Shown in pieces: positions 1 to 9,435 of a stretch of DNA of 53,399 nucleotides. The DNA is from Selenomonadaceae bacterium (GTDB taxonomy: Bacteria; Bacillota; Negativicutes; Selenomonadales; Selenomonadaceae), in assembly GCA_017527075.1 (NCBI GenBank), contig JAFXQM010000009.1, forward strand, positions 109,419 to 162,817, written 5' to 3'. A program made the translations under genes and the position numbers. The notes beneath the pieces are model-generated. The model worked only from the letters and a program-made list of their open reading frames with translations. It searched no databases and had not been told where the DNA came from. Position 1 is the stretch's first letter; the number at the start of each line of letters is the position of its first letter.

Positions 1-1
1 T

Positions 2-484
2 CACGACGCGGACGTTTTTATCGGCGTGTCGAAGGCGAACCTGCTCACCGAGGAAATGGTTAAGTCAATGGCAAAGGACGCAATCATTTTGGCGATGGCA
101 AATCCCGTGCCCGAAATCATGCCCGACAAGGCAAAGGCGGCGGGGGCTCGCGTGGTGTGCACGGGGCGCAGCGACTTCCCCAACCAAGTCAACAACCTGC
201 TGGCGTTCCCCGGCATCTTCCGCGGCGCGCTCGACGTTCGCGCGACCGACGTCAACGAGGAAATGAAAATCGCGGCGGCTTATGCCATTGCCTCACTCGT
301 CAGCGACGACGAACTCAACGAAGAGCACGTCATCACCACGCCCTTCGACGAACGCGTTGCCCCGACCGTCGCGGCGGCCGTCGCCAAGGCGGCTCAAGAA
401 TCGGGCGTCGCGCGCAACAAAATCATCACGCCCGAAGAAATTGCTCAACACACGCGCGAACTTTTGAACGCGATGAAAAATTAA
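2..484 (+). CDS. NAD(P)-dependent malic enzyme, C-terminal part (5' end outside window)
   Basis: Oxidative decarboxylation of malate to pyruvate in the cytoplasm. The open frame enters from the left edge, so only the last 160 codons are present. The visible stretch VFIGVSKANLLTEEMV followed by ANPVPEI is the typical end of the Rossmann NAD-binding domain of bacterial malic enzymes, and the tail contains the usual RDxTPFDxR-like region as TTPFDERVAPTVAAAVAKAA. The GTG at 26 is internal, because the family sequence continues upstream of it. It fits with the C4-dicarboxylate genes (dcu, aspA, pckA) elsewhere in the window. A tRNA-Arg gene follows 10 bp downstream. The cofactor preference cannot be read from this fragment. 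Confidence 0.93.
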   Translation, partial: HDADVFIGVSKANLLTEEMVKSMAKDAIILAMANPVPEIMPDKAKAAGARVVCTGRSDFPNQVNNLLAFPGIFRGALDVRATDVNEEMKIAAAYAIASLVSDDELNEEHVITTPFDERVAPTVAAAVAKAAQESGVARNKIITPEEIAQHTRELLNAMKN

Positions 485-494
485 TTTGATAGAA

Positions 495-569
495 GTGCTC
501 GTAGTCCAGCGGATAGGACGCAAGCCTCCGGAGCTTGAAGCGTGGGTTCGATTCCCGCCGAGCACACCA
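495..569 (+). tRNA. tRNA-Arg (anticodon CCG)
   Basis: The acceptor stem GTGCTCG pairs perfectly with CGAGCAC. The anticodon stem CAAGC/GCTTG encloses the loop CTCCGGA, giving anticodon CCG. The T-arm has a TTCGATT loop, and CCA is encoded at 567-569. A strong terminator hairpin follows immediately. Confidence 0.96.
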
Positions 570-580
570 AAAGAAAATTC

Positions 581-618
581 AGCGGTTCCGAAAACTCGGA
601 GCCGCTTTAAATTTTTCC
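581..618 (+). terminator. Rho-independent terminator after tRNA-Arg
   Basis: The arms AGCGGTTCCGA and TCGGAGCCGCT form an 11-bp stem with one G-U pair and an AAAC loop. They are followed by a T-rich tail (TTTAAATTTTT). Confidence 0.8.
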
Positions 619-619
619 T

Positions 620-1016
620 GCGGGTTAATTCGTCGTGAACTCGGCAAAAAATTTTTTCGGCGGGTTAAGTCGTCGAGAGTGCGTCGAAAAATTTTTTGGC
701 GGCTCAAATCGTCGAGAGTGCGTCGAAAAATTTTTTGGCGGCTCAAATCGTCGAGAGTGCGGCGAAAATTTTTTCAGCGGGTTAATTCGTCGAGAGTGCG
801 GCGAAAATTTTTTCAGCGGGTCAAATCGTCGTGAACGCGTCGAAAAATTTTTTTCAGCGGGTTAATTCGTCGTGAACGCGTCGAAAATTTTTTCAGCGGG
901 TTAAGTCGTCGAGAGTGCGTCGAAAATTTTTTCAGCGGGTCAAATCGTCGTGAACGCGTCGAAAAATTTTTTTCAGCGGGTCAAATCGTCGTGAACGCGT
1001 CAAAAAATTTTTTCGG
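620..1016. repeat. Tandem array of ten ~39-41 bp units
   Basis: Ten imperfect units each begin GCGG(G/C)T(T/C)AA, pass through a TCGTCG(A/T)GA core and end GCG(T/G)CG-A4-5-T5-7-CA. The usual unit is 39 bp, with 40-41 bp variants from A/T tract length changes. This explains the whole gap between the tRNA-Arg terminator and the carboxylesterase leader. It is not a CRISPR, because no unique spacers separate the units. A related array of the same period lies at 32786-33058. Function is unknown; a protein-binding array or selfish small repeat are both possible. Confidence 0.9.
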
Positions 1017-1089
1017 CGGTTCTCGAATAGACTTTCAAGCGAATTTGGTTTAAACTTTTCCCGAAAAAATTTTTTGGAGATGACGGATT

Positions 1090-2673
1090 TTGTTCAAAAA
1101 ATTTTCGCGCAGAACTTTCATAAAAATCGCGGCAGCCGGTTTCGCTCTCGCCGCGGCAAAAATTTTTTACAACGCTCAAGCCGCCGAGCCCTGTCGAGTT
1201 CGGACGCGTTACGGAATTTTTAACGGCTTCGTCGACAAGCAGGGAGTCAAAACTTGGCTGGGCATTCCCTACGCCAAGCCGCCCGTCGGAAATTTACGCT
1301 GGCGCGCGCCCGAACCTTTGGAGCCGAGCGACAAAACTTTCGAAGCAAAAAAATTCGGAGCCTCGCCCGTGCAAGACCACGACCCCATCGAGCCCGCCTC
1401 CATGCACAGGCAAAGCGAGGACTGCCTGACGCTCAACATCTGGACGCGCGGCGCGGGAAAAAATTTGCCCGTGATGATTTTCATTCACGGCGGCGGCTTC
1501 CTAAACGGCGGCAGTGCCGACCCGCTCTACAACTGCTCAAATCTCGCGGCCGCTCACGACGTGGTTTTCGTCACGATTAATTATCGGCTGAACGTCTTCG
1601 GCTTCATGAACTTCGCGGCGATTGATTCTTCGTTTGAGGACACGGGCTGCCTCGGCCTCAAGGACCAAATCGCGGCGTTGAAGTGGGTCAAAGAAAATAT
1701 CGACGACTTCGGCGGCAACCCCGACAACATGACCGTCTTCGGCGAGAGTGCCGGCGCAATTTCCGTGTCGCTGCTCATGGTCACGCCCGCCGCCCACGGT
1801 CTGTTCCAAAAGGCAATTGCGCAGTCGGGGCACGCGGCTTATTATTACATCCCCGACGCCTCCGCAAAATTGGCTGAGGAGTTTATGTTTTTAAGCGGCT
1901 GCAAAAATATGGCGGAGCTCATGAAAAAATCTTCCGACGAGCTTCGTGCTGACCATGAAAAATTTTGCGCGGAAGAAATTATTTCTGCGGACACCAATTA
2001 TCTGCCGACGTGCTACGGAAAATTTTTGCCCGCTCATCCGCTGCTGGCGTTCAAGGAAGGAGCTGCGCGCGGCATAAAACTTTTGACGGGCACAATGGAG
2101 GACGAGTATCTTTATTGGGGATTGTACTTCGACGACGTCAACAATCAGTTGCCGAAATATCACGAGGCACTCACGCCCGTCCTTTACGAGGGAGAATTTT
2201 CGGAGGCGACGGAACTTTATCAGACGTGGCAAAAAAATCACATGGACTTGGACGAGGTCAGCCGTTACATTGAGTTCGCCGACCAATTGGACTGGCGCGT
2301 CGGTCAGGAGCTCATGGCGGAGTATCAATCGAATTTCGACGACGTTTATTTTTATTTGTTCAATCAGCAGTCGCCCGTCGCGGAATTGGAGTCTTGTCAC
2401 GCGCTGGACTTGCCGTTCGTCTTCAACAATCCGAGCGAGGGCATCGAGCCGAATCCTTCTCCGAAGTTGGTCAAGCAGGTGCAAGCGGCGTGGTGTTCGT
2501 TCGCGGCGAGCGGCGACCCGAACAACGAATTCATTCCGCAGTGGAAAAAATATTCCGTCGCCGACCGCGAGACCATGGAGATAAATTCCAACGTGTGGAC
2601 TTGCCGCAAAGATTTGAACGTCGCCAACTTGAGCGAGCTGCGCGGCGTTTACGAAAATCATCTGCTTAATTGA
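1090..2673 (+). CDS. Tat-exported type B carboxylesterase
   Basis: Alpha/beta-hydrolase of the carboxylesterase/cholinesterase family, 527 residues, the usual length. The start is a TTG at 1090, 9 nt after GGAGA. The N-terminus has a twin-arginine motif (SRRTFIK, residues 6-12) and a hydrophobic Ala-rich segment, so the folded enzyme is probably exported and may stay membrane- or cell-surface-bound. Oxyanion hole HGGGF is at 133-137, the nucleophile Ser220 is in GESAG, His437 (ESCHALDLPF) is the likely catalytic histidine, and a Glu near 336-338 the likely acid. The substrate is unknown; family members cleave esters of xenobiotics, acylated sugars or p-nitrobenzyl esters. It is monocistronic, between a repeat array and a terminator. 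Confidence 0.9.
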   Translation: MFKKFSRRTFIKIAAAGFALAAAKIFYNAQAAEPCRVRTRYGIFNGFVDKQGVKTWLGIPYAKPPVGNLRWRAPEPLEPSDKTFEAKKFGASPVQDHDPIEPASMHRQSEDCLTLNIWTRGAGKNLPVMIFIHGGGFLNGGSADPLYNCSNLAAAHDVVFVTINYRLNVFGFMNFAAIDSSFEDTGCLGLKDQIAALKWVKENIDDFGGNPDNMTVFGESAGAISVSLLMVTPAAHGLFQKAIAQSGHAAYYYIPDASAKLAEEFMFLSGCKNMAELMKKSSDELRADHEKFCAEEIISADTNYLPTCYGKFLPAHPLLAFKEGAARGIKLLTGTMEDEYLYWGLYFDDVNNQLPKYHEALTPVLYEGEFSEATELYQTWQKNHMDLDEVSRYIEFADQLDWRVGQELMAEYQSNFDDVYFYLFNQQSPVAELESCHALDLPFVFNNPSEGIEPNPSPKLVKQVQAAWCSFAASGDPNNEFIPQWKKYSVADRETMEINSNVWTCRKDLNVANLSELRGVYENHLLN

Positions 2674-2679
2674 GCAAAA

Positions 2680-2716
2680 AAAATCTGCCGCGTTCAAACG
2701 GCAGAAAAATTTTTTC
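2680..2716 (+). terminator. Terminator after carboxylesterase
   Basis: The stem CTGCCG/CGGCAG (2685-2690 and 2699-2704) is flanked by A8 on the left and AAAAATTTTTT on the right, so it could act in both directions. Confidence 0.65.
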
Positions 2717-2789
2717 GCTTAAGAATTTTGATGTCGCCCCCGCGAGGCTCCCCTTTTCTTTTTTCTTCAGCCCGACGAGCACGACGACC

Positions 2790-4250
2790 TCAACTCAAAT
2801 TTCGTGACGAGCTTAAATTTTTCCCGTAACGGACAATCGCCACGGCATAACCCGCCGCACACACCGCCGCCAAAATGTAACTGAGCGTGTAACTGAGCCC
2901 GAAGCCAATCGGCGCGTGAAGAATGTAAGTCGAGACGATGTACATGTAAAAAGTTCCCGGGGCAAGTGCCATGATGTACGGCATGTTGTTCTTCATCATG
3001 TAAACGGAAATCATGGCGAAGGCGAAGACTGCAATCGTTTCGTTTGCCCAAGAGAAGTAACGCCAGAGAATCGCGAAGCCGCTCGCGTCAGTCTTTGCGA
3101 AGTAGAGGACGCCCGCGACAATCGTAAAGATGACCAGCGCGAGAACAAACGTGTTGGTCTTTTTCTTTGCGTCAATGTTGAGCGCGTCGCCGACCATGAG
3201 CCGCAACGAACGCAGAGCCGTGTCGCCCGAAGTGACTGCCAAGACAATGACGCCGAGCACCGCGACCATTCCGCCGATATCGCCGAGCATGTTCTTGGAG
3301 ATAACGCCGACGACGACCGCAGGAATTTTTACGAGGTCAGAGTTCACGACCATGGCCAAATCGAGTGCGCCCATTGCCGCGCCCGCCCAGCTCATCGCGA
3401 TAAAACCTTCGGCAATCATCGTGTTGTAATAAATCAGCCGCCCGTATTGTTCGTTGGTGACGGAGCGAGCAATCAGCGTGGCCTGCGTGGAGTGGAAGCC
3501 CGAAGTTATTCCGCAGGCAACAGTGATGAAGAAAATCGGGATGAAGTGTTCGCCGAACGGATGGACGTCGAAAAGACCCGTGTCCCAAATCTCAAGCAGA
3601 GGATATTCTCTGATAAACAGCCCGAAGAAAATTCCGACGGCACTCAAGAGAAGAATCGCGCCGAAAATCGGATAGATGCGCCCGATGATTTTGTCAATCG
3701 GCAGGAGCGTTGCGGCCAGGTAGTAAAGGAGAATGACGCCGTAAACCGTGATGACCTCGGCACTGAGCGTGGAGACATCGCCGCTGAGAATTTGCGCGAC
3801 GAACAAATCGCCGGGCGTGTAAATGAAAACCACGCCGACCAGCAGCATGAGGAAGCACACGAAGACGTTGTAAATTTTGTAGACGCCGCCGCCGAGGAAA
3901 CGCCTGACGAGCGCGGGCATTTGTTCGCCGTTGTTGCGAATGGAAATCATGCCGCTCATGTAATCGTGAACCGCGCCGCCGAGCACGCAGCCGATTGGAA
4001 TCGTGATGAAGGCAATCGGACCGAAGAGGATGCCTTGAATCGGACCGAGCACCGGACCCGTTCCCGCGATGTTCAAAAGTTCAATCAGACAATTTTTCCA
4101 TTTGTTCATGGGCACGTAATCGACGCCGTCACTAAGTTTAATCGCGGGCGTCTGAAATGAGGCACTCGGTTTCATCACTCGTTCGCAGATGGAGCCGTAA
4201 ATCGCTGCGCCCACGAACAGAATCACCAGACCGATTATAAACGTAATCAA
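2790..4250 (-). CDS. cstA: Carbon starvation protein CstA family transporter
   Basis: Polytopic inner-membrane transporter of the CstA/BtsT (peptide or pyruvate uptake) family. The family signature near the N-terminus is clear: YVPMNKWKNCLIELLNIAG followed by GTGPVLGPIQG and the conserved HDYMSGMISIRNNGEQMP. At 486 residues it is the short Firmicutes/epsilonproteobacterial-type form rather than the ~700-residue E. coli form. The start is TTG at 4250, preceded by AAGGAAGTG at a longish spacing. It lies 40 bp downstream of the glycan gene, with a GGGGC/GCCCC hairpin in the gap, so co-transcription is possible. Substrate (peptides versus pyruvate) cannot be decided from sequence. Confidence 0.92.
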   Translation of the reverse strand: MITFIIGLVILFVGAAIYGSICERVMKPSASFQTPAIKLSDGVDYVPMNKWKNCLIELLNIAGTGPVLGPIQGILFGPIAFITIPIGCVLGGAVHDYMSGMISIRNNGEQMPALVRRFLGGGVYKIYNVFVCFLMLLVGVVFIYTPGDLFVAQILSGDVSTLSAEVITVYGVILLYYLAATLLPIDKIIGRIYPIFGAILLLSAVGIFFGLFIREYPLLEIWDTGLFDVHPFGEHFIPIFFITVACGITSGFHSTQATLIARSVTNEQYGRLIYYNTMIAEGFIAMSWAGAAMGALDLAMVVNSDLVKIPAVVVGVISKNMLGDIGGMVAVLGVIVLAVTSGDTALRSLRLMVGDALNIDAKKKTNTFVLALVIFTIVAGVLYFAKTDASGFAILWRYFSWANETIAVFAFAMISVYMMKNNMPYIMALAPGTFYMYIVSTYILHAPIGFGLSYTLSYILAAVCAAGYAVAIVRYGKNLSSSRNLS

Positions 4251-4267
4251 AATTTTTCACTTCCTTA

Positions 4268-4290
4268 TCGGGGCTCCGAGACTTTGCCCC
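4268..4290 (-). terminator. GC hairpin between glycan gene and cstA
   Basis: GGGGC and GCCCC arms around an 11-nt loop lie immediately after the stop of the upstream gene. There is no T-run, so this is a weak terminator or a processing/attenuation hairpin. Confidence 0.35.
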
Positions 4291-6693
4291 TTAATCTTTA
4301 GTCAATTCGTCGGCAATGCTTTTGTAAATGAATTCACTTGCCACAAGTCCGTTGTATTTAGGATAGTTGAGATATTTTTCAAAAACTTCTTTGCGCGCGG
4401 CAGCTTTATCGTCGTTGCCCTCAATGAAAACTTTTTGGATTGTCGCGGCGATTGCGTCCAAATCTTTTCCGTCGACAAGGTAAGAGGCCTCTTTTAATAT
4501 CGTGTTGCCCAAGTCGTTGAAGAGTGATTCTTTGCGGGTCAAAAAAATCATCGGCTTATCCACAAATTGATATTCGGCAATGAAAGAGCCGCTGTCGTGA
4601 ATCATGCCGTCGCTCGTGGCGAACAGTGCCTGATAATAAGCACCCGTGTAAACTTTAGCGTTGGGCAAGTCGTTCCACTTTTGCAGATATTTTTCAAAGG
4701 CTTCGACCGACGGAAAAATTTTTCCTTGCACCGTTCGGAAAGACAAATTTGGGTGCGGCTTGACAACCCAAGAAATTTCAGGATGAGCTTTGGCGAACTC
4801 ATACATAAACTCATAGTTCCAGCGAAAAGTCGAATACTTTATTGTGTCCTCGGTTACGAAGTGATGTGGCGCCCAAATAATTTTCTTCGCGTCGGGGCGA
4901 GTCATCTTCCAATCGAAAGCAAATTTGGAATTCTCGTTGAAGAAAATGTCTGTCCGCGGGTATCCGCTGAAAAAGCTGCGCGGCCTCACGGCAGGATTAT
5001 GATTGGCGTACACTTCGCGCCCGATAACCGAAGAGAAGAAGATTTTCCAACCCGCGCGAAAAATCGTCAGGTTATAGTGTTTGTCACTGCGCAAAGATAT
5101 GTCAAACGAGTATGGAATATGCGTCAACAAAGTCTTTGCCGTCATTTGTTCGGGACGAAAGGCTGTCGCCACTCGCGAAGCATAAGGTGTAAGAAGAATG
5201 ACCACATCTTGCGTGGGAAGGGCTGCATACAAATTTTTTACATCGACGACATTGAGACCGTGAGATTTGAGCAGTTCGGAGCCTTTAAGAAAATCTCTTG
5301 TTACGTGTTCGTCATTTACGACGTGACGAAGGCAAAGAAAAACTTTCGGCTCAAAGCGCGAGTCATTGGCAAAGAAATTATATAATTCGTCACCGCACCA
5401 CATCGACGAATCATACAGCACGAAAGCGACTTTAATTTTTTCCTTGCGGCGAATCAGTTGCGCGGAGGCCTCGAAGACCTGCTCCATCAAAGCATTGTAT
5501 TCATCTTCCGAAGTAATGTTTGACAATGAGTTGAGATATTCGTAGGTCATATCGCAGAAACTTTCCACGGGAATGAGTTTGTTCTTGCAGAGGTTCAGCG
5601 CAAGAAAAACATTCGCGACCTTCCTGCCTCGTTCATTCAGGCGCGTCATGTCACAGAAATAATTGTAGCCGAGATTGAGTTCGAACATATCCGCGCAAAC
5701 GAAGTCGTCATTTTCCTCCAGCTGATGAATCGTTTCGCGGAAGTTGCTCAAGAGTTCCGAGTCAAAAAATTTTTGGGCGGCAGGCGCGACGGGGAAAATC
5801 ACGCCGACGGGCTCGGCGTCGTTGTCACGGCAAAGTTCAATGTAAGCTTTGAGGATTTGGATATTTTCTTCAACGAACTCCGCCGAAAAAATTTTGTCGT
5901 CTTCCCAATCTGTAATCGACTTTGCGGAAAAACTTGCGGGCGTCGATTTTTTTATGCCGTCAAAATTCAAATCTGCTTGCGGCAGCGTTTTTGTGAGTTT
6001 GTCGCCAAACAAATTTTGCCACGGATTTTTCTCGCCGGAATTCGTCAAGGAAAGGTATTGGAGATTTTTTGAGCAATTAATAAAATCCTTTGAGTTGTCG
6101 TAGAGAAAAGAATCCGGCGTCAGACCGATGAGGACGAATTTAATCGTGCCGCGTTTGACGTGCGCGAAAATGTGTTTGGCAGTCAAATAACTCTGACGCA
6201 AATCTTGAAAATCGTCAGCCAGAATCGCGCCGCCCCGATTGAAAAATTTTTCCTCGTGCACACAAGGCAGAAAGTTCAAATTCAAATTGTCGCGCATGTG
6301 CTCGTCGCCTGTGGCAAAAAAATCTGCGCCAAATTTTTCTACGTGTCGAACGTTTGCGAGCCATGTTCCCGACAGTTGCGAAGGGACATCAAGGTTGATG
6401 ATTTTTTCCTCCGCCGCGCCGTTTGCCGCCAAAAATTTTTTCAGCTTCAGCAGTTCGCGCGTGTCTTTTGTTCCGCCAAGGAGCCAAAAAAAATTCTTGC
6501 GCCGCGCGATTATCGGCGTGATTAAGGTGAAAGGTGCCAACGTAATTTTCCATTTTCTGCGGGCAAAAAAATCTTTCTTCGATACATTCGTTACCGCGAC
6601 ATTCAAATTTACTGCGTCGGGATTTAAATTTTTCACGAGGCTTTCCAAAGAAGCTTTGTCCGGTGTTACGAGTACTGCATCAATTTTCTCCAT
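4291..6693 (-). CDS. Two-domain surface glycan protein: SGNH-like N-terminal half and CDP-glycerol glycerophosphotransferase-like C-terminal half
   Basis: 800-residue cytosolic-looking protein with no signal peptide or clear membrane segment. The C-terminal ~390 residues resemble GT-B enzymes of the CDP-glycerol glycerophosphotransferase group: a WAPHHF stretch, KPHPNLSFR, and HDSGSFIAEYQFVDKPMIFL near the nucleotide-binding end. The N-terminal half is less certain. It ends with CDMTRLNERG, which resembles SGNH-hydrolase block V (Asp-x-x-His), except that the histidine position is Arg, so an esterase activity may be lost. The family role would be to build capsule, teichoic-acid-like or flagellin-associated glycans (inference). 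The ATG at 6693 has a GAGGTG ribosome binding site and begins 23 bp after infB, where other Firmicutes usually have rbfA. Confidence 0.65.
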   Translation of the reverse strand: MEKIDAVLVTPDKASLESLVKNLNPDAVNLNVAVTNVSKKDFFARRKWKITLAPFTLITPIIARRKNFFWLLGGTKDTRELLKLKKFLAANGAAEEKIINLDVPSQLSGTWLANVRHVEKFGADFFATGDEHMRDNLNLNFLPCVHEEKFFNRGGAILADDFQDLRQSYLTAKHIFAHVKRGTIKFVLIGLTPDSFLYDNSKDFINCSKNLQYLSLTNSGEKNPWQNLFGDKLTKTLPQADLNFDGIKKSTPASFSAKSITDWEDDKIFSAEFVEENIQILKAYIELCRDNDAEPVGVIFPVAPAAQKFFDSELLSNFRETIHQLEENDDFVCADMFELNLGYNYFCDMTRLNERGRKVANVFLALNLCKNKLIPVESFCDMTYEYLNSLSNITSEDEYNALMEQVFEASAQLIRRKEKIKVAFVLYDSSMWCGDELYNFFANDSRFEPKVFLCLRHVVNDEHVTRDFLKGSELLKSHGLNVVDVKNLYAALPTQDVVILLTPYASRVATAFRPEQMTAKTLLTHIPYSFDISLRSDKHYNLTIFRAGWKIFFSSVIGREVYANHNPAVRPRSFFSGYPRTDIFFNENSKFAFDWKMTRPDAKKIIWAPHHFVTEDTIKYSTFRWNYEFMYEFAKAHPEISWVVKPHPNLSFRTVQGKIFPSVEAFEKYLQKWNDLPNAKVYTGAYYQALFATSDGMIHDSGSFIAEYQFVDKPMIFLTRKESLFNDLGNTILKEASYLVDGKDLDAIAATIQKVFIEGNDDKAAARKEVFEKYLNYPKYNGLVASEFIYKSIADELTKD

Positions 6694-6716
6694 GAAATCA
6701 CCTCAAAACAGAAACA

Positions 6717-9389
6717 CTACTCCGCGCGATTGACGTCCTCAATCGAAGTTTGAATCTCTTCCATGGTGTAAGCTTCGATGATGTCGCCCTCGCGGAAATC
6801 GCGGTAATCGACAATCGAAATGCCGCACTCGTAACCTTGCGCAACTTCCTTGACTTCGTCCTTGAAGCGGCGGAGCGAATCAATTTCCCCGTCGAACATT
6901 TCAATGTTGTCGCGCAGGATACGAATCTTGCTGTTGTTGAAAATTTTTCCTTCGAGCACGTAAGAGCCGGCGACGAGAGCTTTGGAGAATTTCATGACCT
7001 TGCGAATCTCCACGCGCCCTTGAATGACTTCTTTGAACTTTGGAGCGAGCAAACCGCTCATGGCATCCTGCACGTCGTGAATCGCGTCGTAAATCACGCG
7101 GTAAGTTCTGATGTCGATATTTTCCGTGGCGGCGGACTTGCGCGCGTTGTTGTCGGGGCGGACGTTGAAGGCGATGATCAGCGCGTTGGACGAAGAGGCG
7201 AGCATAACGTCGTTCTCCGTGACCGCGCCCACGCCCGAATGCACAATATTGACTCGGACTTCGTCATTTTTGTTGAGGGAAAGGAGCGAACTTGAAAGAG
7301 CTTCGACAGAGCCCTGAACGTCAGCCTTAACGACGATGTTCAAATCTTTCAGCGAGCCCGCCTGAATCTGCGTGAACAAATCGTCGAGCGAAACTTTCTT
7401 GGACTTAATCAAATCGTTGCGCTGACGTTCGATTCTGTGTTCGGCGATTGACTTGGCGAGTTTCTCGTCGAGCGCGGCAAGGATATCGCCCGCCGCCGGC
7501 ACGTCGTTCAAGCCGAGCACTTCGACGGGGACGCTGGGTCCCGCCTTCTTGAGATTGTCGCCGCGCTCGTTCATCATGGCGCGAACTTTTCCGTAAGTGG
7601 TGCCCGCGACGATTGAATCGCCGATACGCAGTGTGCCGCTCTGCACGAGAACGGTGGCAACGGGTCCGCGGCCTCTGTCGAGCTGAGCTTCGATGATGAC
7701 GCCGCGAGCCTCACGCGCGGGATTTGCTTTGAACTCTTGGACGTCGGCTTCGAACAAAATTTCTTCGAGCAAATCGTTAATGCCGAGATTTTTTTTGGCG
7801 GAAACTTCAACCATGGTCGTGTCGCCGCCGAAGTCGCGGGAAACCAGCCCATGTTCGAGGAGCTCTTGCTTGACGCGCATGGGATTCGCGCCGGGCTTGT
7901 CGATTTTGTTTATGGCGACGATGATTGGAACGTTGGCGGCCTTTGCGTGATTAATCGCTTCAATCGTCTGGGGCATGACGCCGTCGTCAGCCGCCACGAC
8001 CAAAATCGCAATGTCGGTGACCTGTGCGCCGCGCGCGCGCATGGCTGTGAAAGCTTCGTGGCCGGGCGTGTCCAGGAAGACGATTTTTCTGTCGTTGCAG
8101 ATGACTTGATAAGCACCGATGTGCTGAGTGATGCCGCCCGCCTCGGTGGAGGTGACGTGAGTTTTCCTGATGACGTCGAGCAGAGAAGTTTTGCCGTGGT
8201 CGACGTGCCCCATGACGGTGACGACGGGCGGACGGATTTTGAGCGTGGCGGGGTCGTCGACGATTTCGGGGATAAGCGTCGGGTCAACTTCGGGCGGAAG
8301 TTCCTCGGCAGTCACTCCGAACTCGGCGGCAACGAGCGCGGCCGTGTCAAAGTCAATGACTTGGTTAATCGTGGCGACGACTCCCATCATCAAAAGTTTT
8401 TTAATGACTTCGACGGCGGTGCAACTCATCTTGCTTGCCAAATCTTTGACGGCAATACTCTCGCCGACTTTGATATGCGTCGGGCGCGCGATTTCTGCTT
8501 TGTGGACGGGCTGAGGCGCGGGACGATTTTTTTTGCGGGCAGATCTCGGCGCGCGATTTTTATCTTGAGCTTGAGCCGCCGCCGCCTGAGTTTTGGCAGC
8601 CTCTTTTGCGTTGGCGGGACCTTTGCGGTTGCGGTCGCGCTGACGATTATTTCTGTTGCCGCCGTCGTCGCGCTGACGATTTTTTGATTGACGGTCGCCG
8701 CGTTCCCCGCGATTGTCCTGCTTATTTTCCTGCGTGCGGGTTTCGGGCTTATCTTGAGCCGGCTTGCCGCGATTGTCGCGCGGGCGAGTGTCTTGCTTGT
8801 CCTGCTGACGTTCGGGACGTTCGACGCGCGCTTCGGATTTGTCTTGGCGTTGCGTCTCTTGGCGACGTTGATCGCGCCGCTGAGGTTGCGGCTGATTTTT
8901 CTGTTCGAATTTCGGCTGAGATTTTTGTTCGGGCTTGGCGACGGGTTTTGCTTCGATTTTCGGCGCAGATTTCTGTTCGGGTTTGGGCGCGGGCTTCGGC
9001 TGCCGCTGCTGAGGCTGAGACTTTTGCTCGGACTTCGGCTGCCGCTGCTGAGGCTGAGGTTTCTGTTCGGATTTTTGTTGCCGCTGCTGAGGCTGAGGTT
9101 TTTGCTCGGATTTTTGTTGCCGCTGCTGAGGCTGAGACTTCTGCTCGGATTTTTGCGCGGGCTTTTGCTTTTGTTGCGGCTGCGGTTTCGGCTGAGGTTG
9201 AGGCGCGGGCTCGACGGGTTTGCGGCGCGCGAAGTTTGCCTTGACCAATTCATAAGCCTCGGACTCCACGCCGCTGAAACGATTCTTGACTTTGATCCTG
9301 CGCTTGTTCAGAAAATCGATGATGACCTGTTCTTCCTGATTAAATTCTTTCGCCATGTCATAAATTCTATACTTAGTCGGTTTTGACAT
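6717..9389 (-). CDS. infB: Translation initiation factor IF-2
   Basis: GTPase that delivers initiator tRNA to the 30S subunit. The protein is 890 residues. An IF2_N domain is at 1-52, a long Gln/Pro/Lys/Arg-rich linker at ~55-305, a second IF2_N-like domain ([14 protein letters not shown]) comes next, then the G domain starting at [18 protein letters not shown] with DTPGHEAF and NKIDKP, followed by domains II-IV. The linker includes a 13-residue (39-bp) tandem repeat of the type [13 protein letters not shown]. The start ATG at 9389 follows a GGGGGTGG Shine-Dalgarno sequence. It is the last translation gene of the rimP-nusA-ylxR-infB series; rbfA, truB and ribF do not follow. Confidence 0.98.
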   Translation of the reverse strand: MSKPTKYRIYDMAKEFNQEEQVIIDFLNKRRIKVKNRFSGVESEAYELVKANFARRKPVEPAPQPQPKPQPQQKQKPAQKSEQKSQPQQRQQKSEQKPQPQQRQQKSEQKPQPQQRQPKSEQKSQPQQRQPKPAPKPEQKSAPKIEAKPVAKPEQKSQPKFEQKNQPQPQRRDQRRQETQRQDKSEARVERPERQQDKQDTRPRDNRGKPAQDKPETRTQENKQDNRGERGDRQSKNRQRDDGGNRNNRQRDRNRKGPANAKEAAKTQAAAAQAQDKNRAPRSARKKNRPAPQPVHKAEIARPTHIKVGESIAVKDLASKMSCTAVEVIKKLLMMGVVATINQVIDFDTAALVAAEFGVTAEELPPEVDPTLIPEIVDDPATLKIRPPVVTVMGHVDHGKTSLLDVIRKTHVTSTEAGGITQHIGAYQVICNDRKIVFLDTPGHEAFTAMRARGAQVTDIAILVVAADDGVMPQTIEAINHAKAANVPIIVAINKIDKPGANPMRVKQELLEHGLVSRDFGGDTTMVEVSAKKNLGINDLLEEILFEADVQEFKANPAREARGVIIEAQLDRGRGPVATVLVQSGTLRIGDSIVAGTTYGKVRAMMNERGDNLKKAGPSVPVEVLGLNDVPAAGDILAALDEKLAKSIAEHRIERQRNDLIKSKKVSLDDLFTQIQAGSLKDLNIVVKADVQGSVEALSSSLLSLNKNDEVRVNIVHSGVGAVTENDVMLASSSNALIIAFNVRPDNNARKSAATENIDIRTYRVIYDAIHDVQDAMSGLLAPKFKEVIQGRVEIRKVMKFSKALVAGSYVLEGKIFNNSKIRILRDNIEMFDGEIDSLRRFKDEVKEVAQGYECGISIVDYRDFREGDIIEAYTMEEIQTSIEDVNRAE
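9000..9175. repeat. 39-bp tandem repeats inside infB linker
   Basis: About four imperfect units encode the Gln/Pro/Lys-rich 13-residue repeat ([13 protein letters not shown] type) in the disordered linker of IF-2. The frame is preserved because the unit is a multiple of three. Confidence 0.8.
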
Positions 9390-9435
9390 AGATCCACCCC
9401 CGTTGGAAATTTTTTATTTACATGGATGTTCTCCT

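Noticed and set aside
620..1016. CRISPR array
   Set aside because: Units are contiguous and similar over their whole length; there are no unique spacers and no cas genes.
2916..4160. Plus-strand frame opposite cstA
   Set aside because: Charged, His/Asp-rich composition typical of antisense translation; cstA itself is unambiguous.
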